Positions 1 through 9,414 of a stretch of DNA of 64,000 nt are shown here, in pieces; the first letter of the stretch is position 1, and each line of letters opens with the position of its first letter. Where the stretch lies: contig NZ_ABCM01000016.1 of NCBI RefSeq assembly GCF_000170795.1, positions 62,001 to 126,000 of the forward strand. Direction: 5' to 3'. The notes under the pieces are model-generated. The model worked only from the letters and a program-made list of their open reading frames with translations. It did not search any database and was not told where the DNA came from. Origin of the DNA: Pedobacter sp. BAL39. GTDB taxonomy: Bacteria > Bacteroidota > Bacteroidia > Sphingobacteriales > Sphingobacteriaceae. The translations under genes were made by a program, and so were the position numbers.

Positions 1-1274
1 TTGACGGCATTATAGGCAATTGTGGTCGGCCCATTCACTTTATTCTCCGCTTCTGCCAGCATCAGCAGCAGGTCGGCGTACCGGAATACCACCACATCAA
101 GACCTCCATCACCACCGGTAAGGGTGTTATAAGTGTATTTTCTCAGTGCAAAATCAGTTTCCAGTGAGGCGTTACCCGCTTTTCCGGCGTAGGTGCCAAA
201 GAAATAACGCATTCCCGGCACATACACACTCGCCAGTAGGCGCGGATCGCGCGCCTGGTAGGGAGCCGCGGGATTGACCACAGAGGCTGGATCGGTCGTA
301 GGAAGACCGTCTACGCCATAGAAATCACGGACAAAATTGCCATGTATGGAAATCCTGGCCGTCTGGTTGGCCTGATTGGGTGCGTAGTTGTTGTGCAGCG
401 ATTGCCCCTGACCGACAGCAGCGTCGAACTTTACCTGAAAAAGAACCTCGGCATTGTCTTCATTGCCTTCTGTAAAAAGACTTTCGTAATTCAGCTGCCC
501 GTTGCTCCCATCACCCACCGTAAGCAATTTTGCACCGGCGGCTGTAGCGAGGTTTTTGGCAGTATTGATCGCATTCAGGGCATCAGTCCAGCTGGCTTTG
601 CCCATACGTGCTTCATACAATAATACCTTGGCACGCATACTCAGGGCCGCCTGTTTGGTCAAACGACCGGTCTGCGACTGATAGGCTTTGGTTTCCAGTA
701 AATTTCCCGCTTCGTCCAGCTCCGTTTCAATAAATGAAATCAGCTCCTCCCTTGAGGCCTGTCGCAATGCCAAAGCTTCATTACGTGAGATGGAAGTCAA
801 CACCAGGGGCACACGACCATACAAATACACCAGCCGCATGTAGGCCAGAGCACGGAGCACCCTTGCCTCCGAGCGGATTACCTGACGCTCAGCGTCGGTC
901 ATGTCGCCAGGCGCAGTGATGTGGTCAAGCAGTGCATTGGCCCTTTGTATCACCTGGTAGTTATAAAGGTAGTACTCGGCAAGCTTCTCTGAGTTGTCCG
1001 TTCCCCCCAGTCCTTTGGAAAAGTTGATCAGCTCTGCCGCCCTTGTATTCAGGATGGCATTGTCGGAGATCCCCTCCAGTTCTATGGGATTACCAAATAC
1101 GGCGCCCTCGCGCAAAGCCCGGTAAACACCGAACAACCCTGGCCTCAGGCTATTCGCATCGCTGTAAAAAACTTCCGGCGCCAATGTATCTTCAGGCAGC
1201 TTCTCGAGAAAGTCCTTCTTGCAGGAGCCTAATGATGCCGCCAGGAGCAAAATGGTTAAGTATTTAAATTTCAT
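1..1274 (-). CDS. SusD/RagB family outer-membrane lipoprotein (3' end beyond window)
   Basis: The start codon is at 1272-1274 and the frame stays open to the window edge, giving about 424 residues of a protein that is usually 450-600. The N-terminus is a lipoprotein signal with lipobox LGSC followed by KKDFLE, as is usual for SusD proteins. The later RKYTY and 'VVFRYADLLLMLAEAEN' segments are typical of the family C-terminal half. SusD proteins sit on the outer leaflet as the lid of a SusC channel and help capture the nutrient. It lies 19 bp downstream of susC and is surely co-transcribed with it. The substrate cannot be told from sequence and no degradative enzyme is visible on this side. 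Confidence 0.93.
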   Translation of the reverse strand, partial: MKFKYLTILLLAASLGSCKKDFLEKLPEDTLAPEVFYSDANSLRPGLFGVYRALREGAVFGNPIELEGISDNAILNTRAAELINFSKGLGGTDNSEKLAEYYLYNYQVIQRANALLDHITAPGDMTDAERQVIRSEARVLRALAYMRLVYLYGRVPLVLTSISRNEALALRQASREELISFIETELDEAGNLLETKAYQSQTGRLTKQAALSMRAKVLLYEARMGKASWTDALNAINTAKNLATAAGAKLLTVGDGSNGQLNYESLFTEGNEDNAEVLFQVKFDAAVGQGQSLHNNYAPNQANQTARISIHGNFVRDFYGVDGLPTTDPASVVNPAAPYQARDPRLLASVYVPGMRYFFGTYAGKAGNASLETDFALRKYTYNTLTGGDGGLDVVVFRYADLLLMLAEAENKVNGPTTIAYNAV

Positions 1275-1293
1275 ATATGATTCTCTTTATAAT

Positions 1294-4200
1294 TTAGAAA
1301 GTAATGTTCACACCGCCGGTAATGATTCTGGCCTGCGGAAGTGAGGTAGTCACGTAAGCTTCAGTATCTAGGCGCTCCGGATCAAAGTCCTTAAATTTTG
1401 TTTTCGTCCATAGGTTCTGTCCATTCAGGTAGAGGCGGATGCTTTGTACAGGCAGTGCCTTCAGCGTACCTTTATTGAACGTGTATCCAATCTGGACATT
1501 CTTAAGCCTCAGATAATCCCTGTTCTGTACCCAGAACGACGATGGAAGGCTTTCCACAGTTTTACCGTTGTAGCCACTTCTGTCAGACCATAGGCTGGGC
1601 ATGGTCGCGCTGGGGTTTTCAGGTGTCCAGCGGTCCTCCCATATTTTACGCAGACCTGCTCTCGGGAAAGGGCCATTCAGCCTGGAGATAAAGGCATCGG
1701 CCTTACCGATTCCCTGAAAAAGCGCAGCGAAGTCAAAACCTTTGTAAGCGGCATTCAGGTTAAATCCAAACAACCATTTTGGCTGCCTGTTCCCCATCAC
1801 CACACGGTCCTTTTCTGTAATCACCCCATCGCCGTCGGTATCCTGGATCCTGAAGTTTCCCGGCACTGGCTTCCCGAAAAGCGCATGATCAGGGGCATTG
1901 CTGATCTCCTCATTGTTCTGAAAAATCCCCTCCGTGATGTAGCCATATATGGTGTTGATGGATTCACCGCGCATCAGGTAAATGTTATTGACGGCACTGA
2001 GCTCCACCCGGTCGTCGGCTCCACCCAATGAAGGATTGATGGCAAGTACCTTATTTTTGATGTAGGTAATGTTCCCACCAACACCAACGGTCACTTCACC
2101 AATCTTGTCTTTATAATTCAGGGTGGCTTCCCATCCTTTATTTTCTACCGATGCCGCGTTCACAATGGTTGGGCTCACCACGCCCGTCACCAGCGGATTG
2201 TTGAGTTCGGTCAGGATATCATCTGTGCGCTTCACAAAATAATCTGCCTCCAGCGTAACCCTGGAATTCAGAAAGCCCAGCTCCAGACCGATGTCTGTGG
2301 TCGTCGTCGTTTCCCATTTCAGGTCGGGATTGCCGAGCGTCGCCAATGCAGCACCCGAAACCTGCCCCGTGCCCAGCACGTAGTTATTTTCTAAGGATAC
2401 CTGCGATGCAAATGGGTACAATGCCGTGTTCTGATTCCCAAGCTTACCCCATGAACCACGGACTTTCATATAGTTGACGATATCTTTGTTCCAGAAGGAT
2501 TCATTCGAGGCTACCCAACCTGCTGAGAATGAAGGAAACATTGCCCAGCGGTTATTCTTGCCAAAACGTGATGAACCATCTCTGCGCAGGTTTGCTTCAA
2601 ACAGGTACTTGTCTTCATACGCGTAGTTCAACCGGCCGAAGAAAGAACGCAATGCCCACTCTCCTTTCGTGCCGGACACCAGTGTTGTCCTGGAACCTTT
2701 ACCGAAGATGATCTGGCTTGGCACAGCAAATCCTTCCTGCGACAACCTGTTGTTTTGCTGTTCGGAATGCTCCTGGTTAAATCCGAAGAGCCCCTTCAGG
2801 GTGTGTTTACCAAAGCTCTTTTCATAATTGGCCTGCAGCCAGCTGGTGACGTTAAACCTGCTGGACTGGATGTCTGTCAGGTTGCTTGCCGGATTGGTGA
2901 CGCTCAGCTGCGTGCCCGTCATCCAGTCGTATTGTTTGAACTCTTTGTTGGCTTCTTCGGCATGCCTGGTCTGGCTGTTAAAAGCCAGGGTACCTTTGAT
3001 CGTAAAATCTGCAAACGGTTCATAGGTCAGAAACGCACTTCCGAGAAGGTCATTGTTCAATGCTGCTGTACGTTGTTGATCGAGGATCGCCCTTCCACTG
3101 GCACGGTCATTTCTCAAACCCAGAATAGCCTCAGGACCGGCATATCGGCCCTCACCGTCGTAAACCGGTGTTAAAGGGTGTTGCGTAAGCCCGCCTTCAA
3201 AGGCCAGACTACCCTTGCCTGTAAGTTCACCTATGTTCTGCTGACTTGCCAGTGAGCTGGTTCCCCTTGCGTAAGAAAAAGAAACACCGGCATCAAAGCG
3301 CTCGGAAATCTTCATGTCCATATTCAGACGGCTATTGAACCGTTTGTATTGCTGATCGCCATCCAGAAGACCGTCCTGATCAAGATAGGCGGATGAAAAC
3401 AGGTAAGAGATGCGGTCGCTTCCTCCATTTACCGACAGTGAATGCTGACTGATCGGAGCGCGGTCCCTGAAGATCTCATCAATCCAGTCGGTAGAGGGCA
3501 GCTGGGCATAACGTTCAATGTCTGCATCGGTATATGACACTGAACTGCCCGTATTCTGCATCGCCTCACGGTATAACTTAAGATAAGTGGCATTGTCGGT
3601 CACCATCTCCGGAAGAACGGTCGGCGTAGCTACTCCAGTATAATAATTGTAGGAAACACTGGTTTTACCATTCATCTTTCCCCGTTTGGTAGTCACCAGA
3701 ATAACACCGTTAGCAGCCCTGGATCCATAAATGGCAGCGGAGGACGCATCCTTCAGCACGCTGACTGATGAAATGTCTGATGGATTGATGTTGTCCAGCG
3801 GCCCCTCAACTCCATCAATGAGGATCAGTGGATTGGCATCGTTCAATGTCCCCGTCCCACGGATCCTGATGTTGGCCTGGTCGTTGCCAGGCTCGCCGGT
3901 ATTGGCATTGATGTAAAGACCGGGCGTAACTCCTGAAAGTGCCTGCGACAGCTGCGTGACGGGCCGCCCGGCAATCTGACTGTCTCTGATGACGCCCACT
4001 GATCCCGTCAGGTTTTCTTTTTTCTGGGTGCCATAACCTACGACGACCACCTCATCCATCTGTGTAGACCTGCTGTCTTCCATCTCCACTACTACAGTGA
4101 CCTTTTGTCCTGCTTTTACGTTGTAGCCACAACGTTTTTCAGTCTGCATTCCAATGAAGGAAACAGCGATACAATAGTTCGTATCTGCCGGTACTGCCTG

Positions 4201-4425
4201 AAAGACAGCCATCCCCTTGTCGTCTGATACAGAACTGCGGGAAAAAGACAGGTTGTTTTTAGCTACATTTACTGATGCGCCAGGTATTACCCCTCCATTT
4301 TTATCCTGTACAATTACCGTGATGCTGCCCCGCTCCTGAGCGTGCAGGCTGATGCCTAACAACAGCGACAGCAACAGCACAATCATGCTTTTACACTGTG
4401 TTTTCCTTCGTTTTCTTTTAGTCAT
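1294..4425 (-). CDS. SusC/RagA-type TonB-dependent outer-membrane transporter
   Basis: 1043 residues, full length for the family. In order: signal peptide (1-30, ending HAQ), a CarboxypepD_reg-like beta-sandwich (about 33-115), a TonB-box-like DEVVVVGYG (124-132), the plug domain with the SusC motif region GTLNDANPLILIDGVEG, and a long C-terminal beta-barrel ending in a hydrophobic F. It imports a ligand, usually an oligosaccharide or peptide, across the outer membrane using TonB energy, together with the SusD encoded directly downstream. Upstream lie a FecR and an ECF sigma gene in the same orientation. There is no N-terminal STN domain here, so a direct signal-relay role is less obvious than for the receptor at 26587-30069. 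Confidence 0.96.
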   Translation of the reverse strand: MTKRKRRKTQCKSMIVLLLSLLLGISLHAQERGSITVIVQDKNGGVIPGASVNVAKNNLSFSRSSVSDDKGMAVFQAVPADTNYCIAVSFIGMQTEKRCGYNVKAGQKVTVVVEMEDSRSTQMDEVVVVGYGTQKKENLTGSVGVIRDSQIAGRPVTQLSQALSGVTPGLYINANTGEPGNDQANIRIRGTGTLNDANPLILIDGVEGPLDNINPSDISSVSVLKDASSAAIYGSRAANGVILVTTKRGKMNGKTSVSYNYYTGVATPTVLPEMVTDNATYLKLYREAMQNTGSSVSYTDADIERYAQLPSTDWIDEIFRDRAPISQHSLSVNGGSDRISYLFSSAYLDQDGLLDGDQQYKRFNSRLNMDMKISERFDAGVSFSYARGTSSLASQQNIGELTGKGSLAFEGGLTQHPLTPVYDGEGRYAGPEAILGLRNDRASGRAILDQQRTAALNNDLLGSAFLTYEPFADFTIKGTLAFNSQTRHAEEANKEFKQYDWMTGTQLSVTNPASNLTDIQSSRFNVTSWLQANYEKSFGKHTLKGLFGFNQEHSEQQNNRLSQEGFAVPSQIIFGKGSRTTLVSGTKGEWALRSFFGRLNYAYEDKYLFEANLRRDGSSRFGKNNRWAMFPSFSAGWVASNESFWNKDIVNYMKVRGSWGKLGNQNTALYPFASQVSLENNYVLGTGQVSGAALATLGNPDLKWETTTTTDIGLELGFLNSRVTLEADYFVKRTDDILTELNNPLVTGVVSPTIVNAASVENKGWEATLNYKDKIGEVTVGVGGNITYIKNKVLAINPSLGGADDRVELSAVNNIYLMRGESINTIYGYITEGIFQNNEEISNAPDHALFGKPVPGNFRIQDTDGDGVITEKDRVVMGNRQPKWLFGFNLNAAYKGFDFAALFQGIGKADAFISRLNGPFPRAGLRKIWEDRWTPENPSATMPSLWSDRSGYNGKTVESLPSSFWVQNRDYLRLKNVQIGYTFNKGTLKALPVQSIRLYLNGQNLWTKTKFKDFDPERLDTEAYVTTSLPQARIITGGVNITF

Positions 4426-4508
4426 TTTTGTTCGATTTTTAGCAATAGTCTCCCCTTTACGATCGAAAGACCGTTAGACACCTGCAGTTGTCGTTGTTCA
4501 GGGGGTAT

Positions 4509-5525
4509 TTATTTGGTAATGATAAATGTGTGATTTGTCTTTTTTAAGGTCAGTCCGTTGGCAAGGACAATGGCATCCAATATCTGCTCCAGCGGATCAT
4601 CCTTGGTGTAAGTCCCGTAAAAGGACATTGCACGTACTTCTTTAGGCTGAAAATCTATCCGAACGTGATAATGTACCTCCAGCTGCCTAAATACCTGTGC
4701 AAGTGGGGCATTTTCAAAAATCAGCGGTGCATCAGGCTTCACGACCATTCTTGGCTCCGGCCGTTCTTGTCTCCTTTGAGTGGAAACCACCAATTCGCCC
4801 GTCTTGGTTTTATAGTTTAAGGTTTGTCCGGGGATCAGATAGGCAAGCAATTTCCCGACACCTTCCTTTTCACGCTTAATGACCACCTTTCCCGTGATGA
4901 GCCTTATGGTGATCTGCCGACTGTTATTATTTCCTTCCACCCAGAAGGATGTGCCGAGTGCAGTCGTTGAGATATCCCCTGATAACACAATGAATGGCTT
5001 TTTTCTATCTTTCGCAACTTCAAAGAAGGCCTTGCCACTCAACACAACCCGGCGCCTGCCGGCTTCAAAAGGTGCCGGCCACATCAATGAACTTCCACTT
5101 TCCAGTTTTACCACCGAACCGTCTTCCAGCACCGTAGTATGGACATCCGCTGTATTGTTGAGGAGCCTTTTGAAAATCTGCTGAGGTTTCCCCACAAGTA
5201 CTGACGAACGCCTGAAAAGTTGCGCTTCCTGATGATGGACACTAAAGAACTGAACTGCTGCGAAACCAACAATAAGTGCAAAACATGCAGCAACAGCATA
5301 TAAGATGCGGGGCAATCTGGATACTCGGACTGCACCTGCCTGCTGTTGATTGACCTCATCTATTTTTTGCTTCATCAGCCATCCATTGCGCTCATCCAGG
5401 AGCTGCCCATCTGCGAAGTCCAGCTGATCCATCCATTTCTTTAACAGCATCGACTCCTCCGGACTCGCCTGCCCGTCCAGAAACTTCTGAAGAAGTATTT
5501 GTAAAGCTATTTTGTCTGCTTGCAT
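4509..5525 (-). CDS. FecR-family anti-sigma factor
   Basis: 338 residues. The N-terminal about 70 residues form the cytoplasmic sigma-binding part. A single membrane segment spans about 74-93. Then come a FecR domain (about 110-215; note the motif ALGTSFWVEG) and a C-terminal DUF4974-like domain (about 265-335) that in this family contacts the TonB receptor. The protein holds its ECF sigma inactive until an outer-membrane signal arrives. It lies between the sigma gene (98 bp upstream) and susC (83 bp downstream), the usual Bacteroidota order. Confidence 0.94.
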   Translation of the reverse strand: MQADKIALQILLQKFLDGQASPEESMLLKKWMDQLDFADGQLLDERNGWLMKQKIDEVNQQQAGAVRVSRLPRILYAVAACFALIVGFAAVQFFSVHHQEAQLFRRSSVLVGKPQQIFKRLLNNTADVHTTVLEDGSVVKLESGSSLMWPAPFEAGRRRVVLSGKAFFEVAKDRKKPFIVLSGDISTTALGTSFWVEGNNNSRQITIRLITGKVVIKREKEGVGKLLAYLIPGQTLNYKTKTGELVVSTQRRQERPEPRMVVKPDAPLIFENAPLAQVFRQLEVHYHVRIDFQPKEVRAMSFYGTYTKDDPLEQILDAIVLANGLTLKKTNHTFIITK

Positions 5526-5623
5526 ATACAGGGTAGTTGCAGAAAAATGAAATCGTACCAGATGAAGGCTGTTAAGTTTACGTTAACAAATCGGGATGGA
5601 AAGATGAAGCAACCAGCCAGGCA

Positions 5624-6250
5624 TTAAGCAAACAACCAGACGATAAATAACGATGAAGCGCTGCCCACACCCTGTTCCCCTGCCGCCTTTCGTAGTTTCA
5701 GCATAGCATTGGACAATTGGTTTTTAACGGTCTGACTGGAAATACCCATCACTTCAGCAATCTCTGAAATGCTCATCGACTGTTTGTGTTTGAGGTCAAA
5801 AACCCGCTTCATCTTCTCCGGCATCTGCGAGACGGTTTCTTCTACCAGATCGAGCAATTCTTTATATTGTGCCTCGTGATCCGCATCCGCAAGGTAATTT
5901 GAGGAATGCTGCGCAGGCTGTTCAAGAAAATAAGTATAATTCTGAAGGTGTTTTTCTTCAAACCCACGTTTTCTGAAATGCATGAACACTTTGTAGTATA
6001 GCGCGGAAACGAGGTAATGCTCTACCGACTTCTCGATTTTCAGCTGAGCCCTGCGGTTCCATAATTCGATAAAAAACTCCTGCACAAGATCACGGGCATC
6101 TTCTTCACTGCCAGTTTTGCTCCAGGCAATTTTAAACAGCTGACGCCAGTAACGGTTATACAGATCGGTATAAGCAGTGTAATCCGATTCCCTGATCAGG
6201 TCAATAAGCGACTTATCTGATGTCTCCACGGCGGCAAAAGTAAACTCCAT
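5624..6250 (-). CDS. ECF RNA polymerase sigma factor (FecI/Bacteroidota type)
   Basis: 208 residues with the two conserved ECF regions. Region 2 includes DARDLVQEFFIELWNRRAQL (DNA melting and -10 recognition). Region 4 includes MPEKMKRVFDLKHKQSMSI followed by a helix-turn-helix, EIAEVMGISSQTVKNQL, for the -35-like element. It should direct transcription of the SusC/SusD genes when released from the FecR protein encoded next to it. A short hydrophobic C-terminal tail (SSLFIVWLFA) is seen after the HTH, as in many family members. Confidence 0.94.
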   Translation of the reverse strand: MEFTFAAVETSDKSLIDLIRESDYTAYTDLYNRYWRQLFKIAWSKTGSEEDARDLVQEFFIELWNRRAQLKIEKSVEHYLVSALYYKVFMHFRKRGFEEKHLQNYTYFLEQPAQHSSNYLADADHEAQYKELLDLVEETVSQMPEKMKRVFDLKHKQSMSISEIAEVMGISSQTVKNQLSNAMLKLRKAAGEQGVGSASSLFIVWLFA

Positions 6251-6280
6251 TTATTAAGACATTGTTAAGGAAAGGCTATT

Positions 6281-6311
6281 TATCGCCTGAATCATGAGCT
6301 ATCGCCTGAAT
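6281..6311. repeat. Short direct repeat upstream of the ECF sigma gene
   Basis: TATCGCCTGAAT occurs at 6281-6292 and again at 6300-6311, a 19-bp period. It lies 31-61 bp upstream of the sigma-factor start (6250), where a promoter or operator would be expected. No clear TAnnTTTG -7 box is seen next to it. Function unknown. Confidence 0.5.
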
Positions 6312-6430
6312 GATCGATACTCATCTGTCACATTGCAGCCCCAGCCGACCTGGCGGTGCCAGAGCCGACAGATGAAACTAGCGAGAGTGGACAGCTGAAA
6401 CAAAATGATACAAACAAAGGTTATTAGGCC

Positions 6431-6910
6431 ATGGAAGAAAATGAAGCGCACAGAACGACCTACCTGGAGGAACTCAGCAGCAGCGACTATGAAATCGCAG
6501 ACCACCAGCCCGATATTCTCGGCTGGGAAATTGTAGATACCAGTGACAATGAAATCGGTGAGGTCATAGACCTGATCTTTGATATCCAGGAGAAAAAGGT
6601 AAGGTACATCGTCGCCGATCTTGTACTGGCCACAGATCATTCCGGATATGTACTGCTCCCCATCGGGCTTGTTGGTCTGGATGATGATGAAGATGAAGTG
6701 GTCATCGATGCTGGTTATACCCCTTATATCTCCAGCCTGCCGGAATATGAAAGCGGAAAAACCATCTCTCCTGTGGAAGAGTTGGCAATAAGATACGCCC
6801 TGATGGGTGAACAGGCGTTACCTCATGCTGAGCATGTAGTCTATGAGCGTCATCCCGGTAATTTCTACGATCACGGACACTTCGATGACGAGAAATTCAT
6901 CAAACGTTAA
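6431..6910 (+). CDS. PRC-barrel domain protein
   Basis: 159 residues, acidic, no signal peptide or membrane segment. A PRC-barrel-like beta domain spans about residues 30-100: the segment GWEIVDTSDNEIGEVIDLIF followed by VRYIVADL is the classic pattern (strand, IG-V-D-I, strand). In bacteria PRC-barrel proteins are often stress-associated cytosolic proteins or RNA-processing partners; the exact role is unknown. It is monocistronic in appearance, followed by the small Xre gene after 88 bp. The ATG follows an A-rich leader and begins MEENEAHRTTY. Confidence 0.85.
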   Translation: MEENEAHRTTYLEELSSSDYEIADHQPDILGWEIVDTSDNEIGEVIDLIFDIQEKKVRYIVADLVLATDHSGYVLLPIGLVGLDDDEDEVVIDAGYTPYISSLPEYESGKTISPVEELAIRYALMGEQALPHAEHVVYERHPGNFYDHGHFDDEKFIKR

Positions 6911-6949
6911 GCCTCCGCAGATAAGTCATTTACGGGAAATTTAAATCCA

Positions 6950-6980
6950 TTAGTTTTAATTCGGCGGATGACTATATTTG
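6950..6980 (+). promoter_or_regulatory. Bacteroidota-type promoter for the Xre regulator
   Basis: A perfect -7 box TATATTTG (TAnnTTTG) lies at 6973-6980. A weak -33 TTAG lies at 6950-6953, with 19 bp between. Transcription would begin a few bases before the ATG at 6999. The position also argues against the upstream TTG at 6978 being the start codon, because that TTG is part of the promoter box. Confidence 0.6.
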
Positions 6981-6998
6981 TACACCAAAGACCTCTTT

Positions 6999-7214
6999 AT
7001 GAAAAGTAGAATAGTAAATCAAAAAATTAAAGTACTCAGAAACAAACTGGGAATCTCACAAACCATGATGGCTGAAAGGCTCGGAATTTCACAGAATGCC
7101 TTCAGCAAAATTGAGCTCGGACAGATAGACCTCACACTGAACCGCCTTTATAAAATTGCCGATGTGCTCGAAGTGGATGTGCTGGACCTCGTCAGGATTG
7201 AGGAGCCCTCATAA
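6999..7214 (+). CDS. Small Xre-type helix-turn-helix regulator
   Basis: 71 residues from the ATG at 6999. The whole protein is one HTH_3/Cro-C1 domain: RNKLGISQTMMAERLGISQN forms the HTH and is followed by KIELGQIDLTLNRLYKIADV, the usual third and fourth helices. It probably binds DNA as a dimer. The longer frame starting at TTG 6978 would run through the promoter's -7 box and is rejected as the start. There is no toxin gene beside it, so it is not an evident antitoxin. Its 3' end lies 5 bp from the convergent peptidase gene. Confidence 0.88.
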   Translation: MKSRIVNQKIKVLRNKLGISQTMMAERLGISQNAFSKIELGQIDLTLNRLYKIADVLEVDVLDLVRIEEPS

Positions 7215-7218
7215 CCTT

Positions 7219-7917
7219 TTATTCCCGATCTCTGGAATTCATAAATAACAGGATATAATACAATAAGGTAGCTACAGAACTGATGGCTGCCACCACGTAA
7301 GTCCTGGCGGCCCACTTCAATGCGTCGGCTGCCTGCTCATGTTCTGTACCTGTAGTCATGCGCCGCGATTCCAGCCAGCGCAATGCCCTGGCACTGGCGT
7401 CATATTCCACCGGCAGCGTCACTAGGGTAAACAACGTGGTTACCGCAAACAACACAATGCCCACCAGCAATATCGTAGGATTGGAACGGCCGGCAAGAAA
7501 ACCGAGTCCAATGAGGATGATCCATTGAGAGAGCTGTGAGCTGATGTTGACCAGCGGTACAATGGCGCTCCTGAATTTCAACATGGAGTATGCTGTTGCA
7601 TGCTGAACGGCATGTCCGCATTCATGCGCCGCCACAGCTGCCGCAGATACACTCCTTCCATAATACACGTCCTCACTCAGATTTACTGTCTTGTCCTGAG
7701 GATTGTAATGATCACTCAGATGACCCGGCGTGGAAATCACGCGCACATCGTAGATGCCATTGTCATGCAACATCTGCTCCGCAATCTCCTGCCCACTCAT
7801 CCCATTTCTAAGGCCAACCTGGCTGTATTCCTGAAATTTGCGCTTCAGCTGACCGCTCACGATGAGTCCGACAATAAACATGATCCCGGCAATAAGATAA
7901 TATCCTGCTAATCCCAT
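7219..7917 (-). CDS. YugP-like membrane zinc metallopeptidase
   Basis: 232 residues, about the length of the Zn_peptidase_2 (YugP) family. A zinc-binding HECGH motif stands at residues 98-102, followed by AVQHATAYSMLKFRS, which is diagnostic of the family. Membrane segments are at the N-terminus (about 4-21), at about 125-165 and at the C-terminus. The active site is probably at the membrane-cytosol interface. Physiological substrates are not known. Its start faces the tolC gene across a 161-bp divergent intergenic region. Confidence 0.9.
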   Translation of the reverse strand: MGLAGYYLIAGIMFIVGLIVSGQLKRKFQEYSQVGLRNGMSGQEIAEQMLHDNGIYDVRVISTPGHLSDHYNPQDKTVNLSEDVYYGRSVSAAAVAAHECGHAVQHATAYSMLKFRSAIVPLVNISSQLSQWIILIGLGFLAGRSNPTILLVGIVLFAVTTLFTLVTLPVEYDASARALRWLESRRMTTGTEHEQAADALKWAARTYVVAAISSVATLLYYILLFMNSRDRE

Positions 7918-8078
7918 AAAAATAAATTTAGTGTCCTTTAATCAGAATAACCAATCTGATGCCAATTTTTTCACATTATAGGCTATGCTCAGATTGCTGC
8001 CGTTTCAAACTCCTTTTTGTCCGTTTCACTCAGCTATTCATTCTTTTTCACCAGTGTACCCTACATCTTTGGGACGAT

Positions 8079-9410
8079 ATGAAAAATTACCTGATATTAT
8101 TGCTAATCTTCTTTTCCCCGCTAATTTCGCAGGGGCAGGATAAATGGGACCTGAAATCCTGCATTGCTTATGGACTGAAAAATCACCGCAGCAGAAATGT
8201 ATACAGCAATGAACAGCTGGCGGCGCAGGCAAAAGCGAAGGAGGCCCTGGCGGCATACCTGCCCAGCATCAGCATCAATGGAAGCACAGACAACAACCTG
8301 AAAGTCCAGGAAACCATCATCCCTGCAGGTTTATTTGGGCCCACAGACACCAGGGTGGCCTTCACTAAAAAATTCACCACTACAGGAACCGTCCAGCTTG
8401 ATCAAACCATATACGATCAGGAGCTCATCACCGGCCTGAAAGCCAATAAGTACAACAGCAAACTTGCCGCACTGAACGTGGTGGCCAATGATGAAACGAT
8501 CATCTATAACATCAGCACTGCTTATTACCAGATTTTTGTCTACCGTGAACAACTGGAATTCCTGAAAGCCAATCAAAAGACCTACGCACAACAGCTCGCA
8601 ATATCAAAATTACAGGTGGACAAAGGGGTGGCCATGGAATCTGACCTCAACAAAATCCAGGTGAATTACAACAACAACCAGGCAGAGGTGGTTGCCGCTG
8701 AGAGTAATGTAACGCTCAGTGAGAATCAATTGAAAAATGCAATGGGACTCGCCCTGAGCGCGGCCCTGAACGTTGATCCGTCTGCAAATGAACTACCACC
8801 TAACCTTAACCTCATCCCGGAAAGCAACTCCTTCAGCGAGAGCAACCGCAATGAATACCAGGTGGCTGAAGTCAACACCTCACTACTGGACATCGACCAA
8901 AAGAGATCGCGTGCGGGCATACTCCCCAAAATATCGTTCTATGGCCGCTACGGAGGAAATGGTTTTGGCGATAAAATCGGTGAGTCATTTTCTACCATTA
9001 CCGACTTCTCCGCCATCGGCCTCAAACTGAGCATGTCCCTCTTCGATGGTTTTAAAAGAGGTGCAGTCTACAATCAGGCACATTACAAATACCTCAACTC
9101 CCTGGAAAACCTAAACCTCGATAAGGAGAAATACAGGCTGGAGTACGAGAATGCACGGACAAAGATGCTCCGCGAGCAGGTCAACGTTGAGAACAACAGA
9201 CGCAACATTGAGCTTGCCGAGTCTGTCTTCAAAAGTACCGACCTACAGTACCAGAAAGGTGTCACCGGCCTTACCGAATGGCTGGATGCCCAGAATTCCA
9301 TTAACGACGCCCAGAACAACTACCTGAATTCCCTATACAATTTTTACCTGGCAAGGATCGACCTGGAAAAGGCCAATGGTACATTAACAAATTTCTACAG
9401 CTCATTATAA
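8079..9410 (+). CDS. TolC-family outer-membrane efflux protein
   Basis: 443 residues from the ATG at 8079, which puts a clean signal peptide (MKNYLILLLIFF ... SQGQD) at the N-terminus. A longer in-frame start at 7959 would add 40 residues unlike a signal peptide. Two OEP repeats with long alpha-helices are visible, including YRLEYENARTKMLREQVNVE and the C-terminal 'GVTGLTEWLDAQNSINDAQNNYL', the usual TolC signature. It forms the outer-membrane exit duct for the adaptor and RND pump encoded directly downstream (spacings 4 and 8 bp). Confidence 0.94.
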   Translation: MKNYLILLLIFFSPLISQGQDKWDLKSCIAYGLKNHRSRNVYSNEQLAAQAKAKEALAAYLPSISINGSTDNNLKVQETIIPAGLFGPTDTRVAFTKKFTTTGTVQLDQTIYDQELITGLKANKYNSKLAALNVVANDETIIYNISTAYYQIFVYREQLEFLKANQKTYAQQLAISKLQVDKGVAMESDLNKIQVNYNNNQAEVVAAESNVTLSENQLKNAMGLALSAALNVDPSANELPPNLNLIPESNSFSESNRNEYQVAEVNTSLLDIDQKRSRAGILPKISFYGRYGGNGFGDKIGESFSTITDFSAIGLKLSMSLFDGFKRGAVYNQAHYKYLNSLENLNLDKEKYRLEYENARTKMLREQVNVENNRRNIELAESVFKSTDLQYQKGVTGLTEWLDAQNSINDAQNNYLNSLYNFYLARIDLEKANGTLTNFYSSL

Positions 9411-9414
9411 CCCC

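Noticed and set aside
1..6250. A complete polysaccharide-utilization locus
   Set aside because: Only SusC, SusD, FecR and sigma are visible, with no glycan-degrading enzyme. More may lie before position 1, outside the window.
6978..6998. TTG at 6978 as start of the Xre regulator
   Set aside because: The TTG overlaps the perfect -7 promoter box, and the ATG at 6999 starts the conserved HTH protein.
7959..8078. Forty-residue N-terminal extension of TolC
   Set aside because: The extension is not a signal peptide and the ATG at 8079 gives one.
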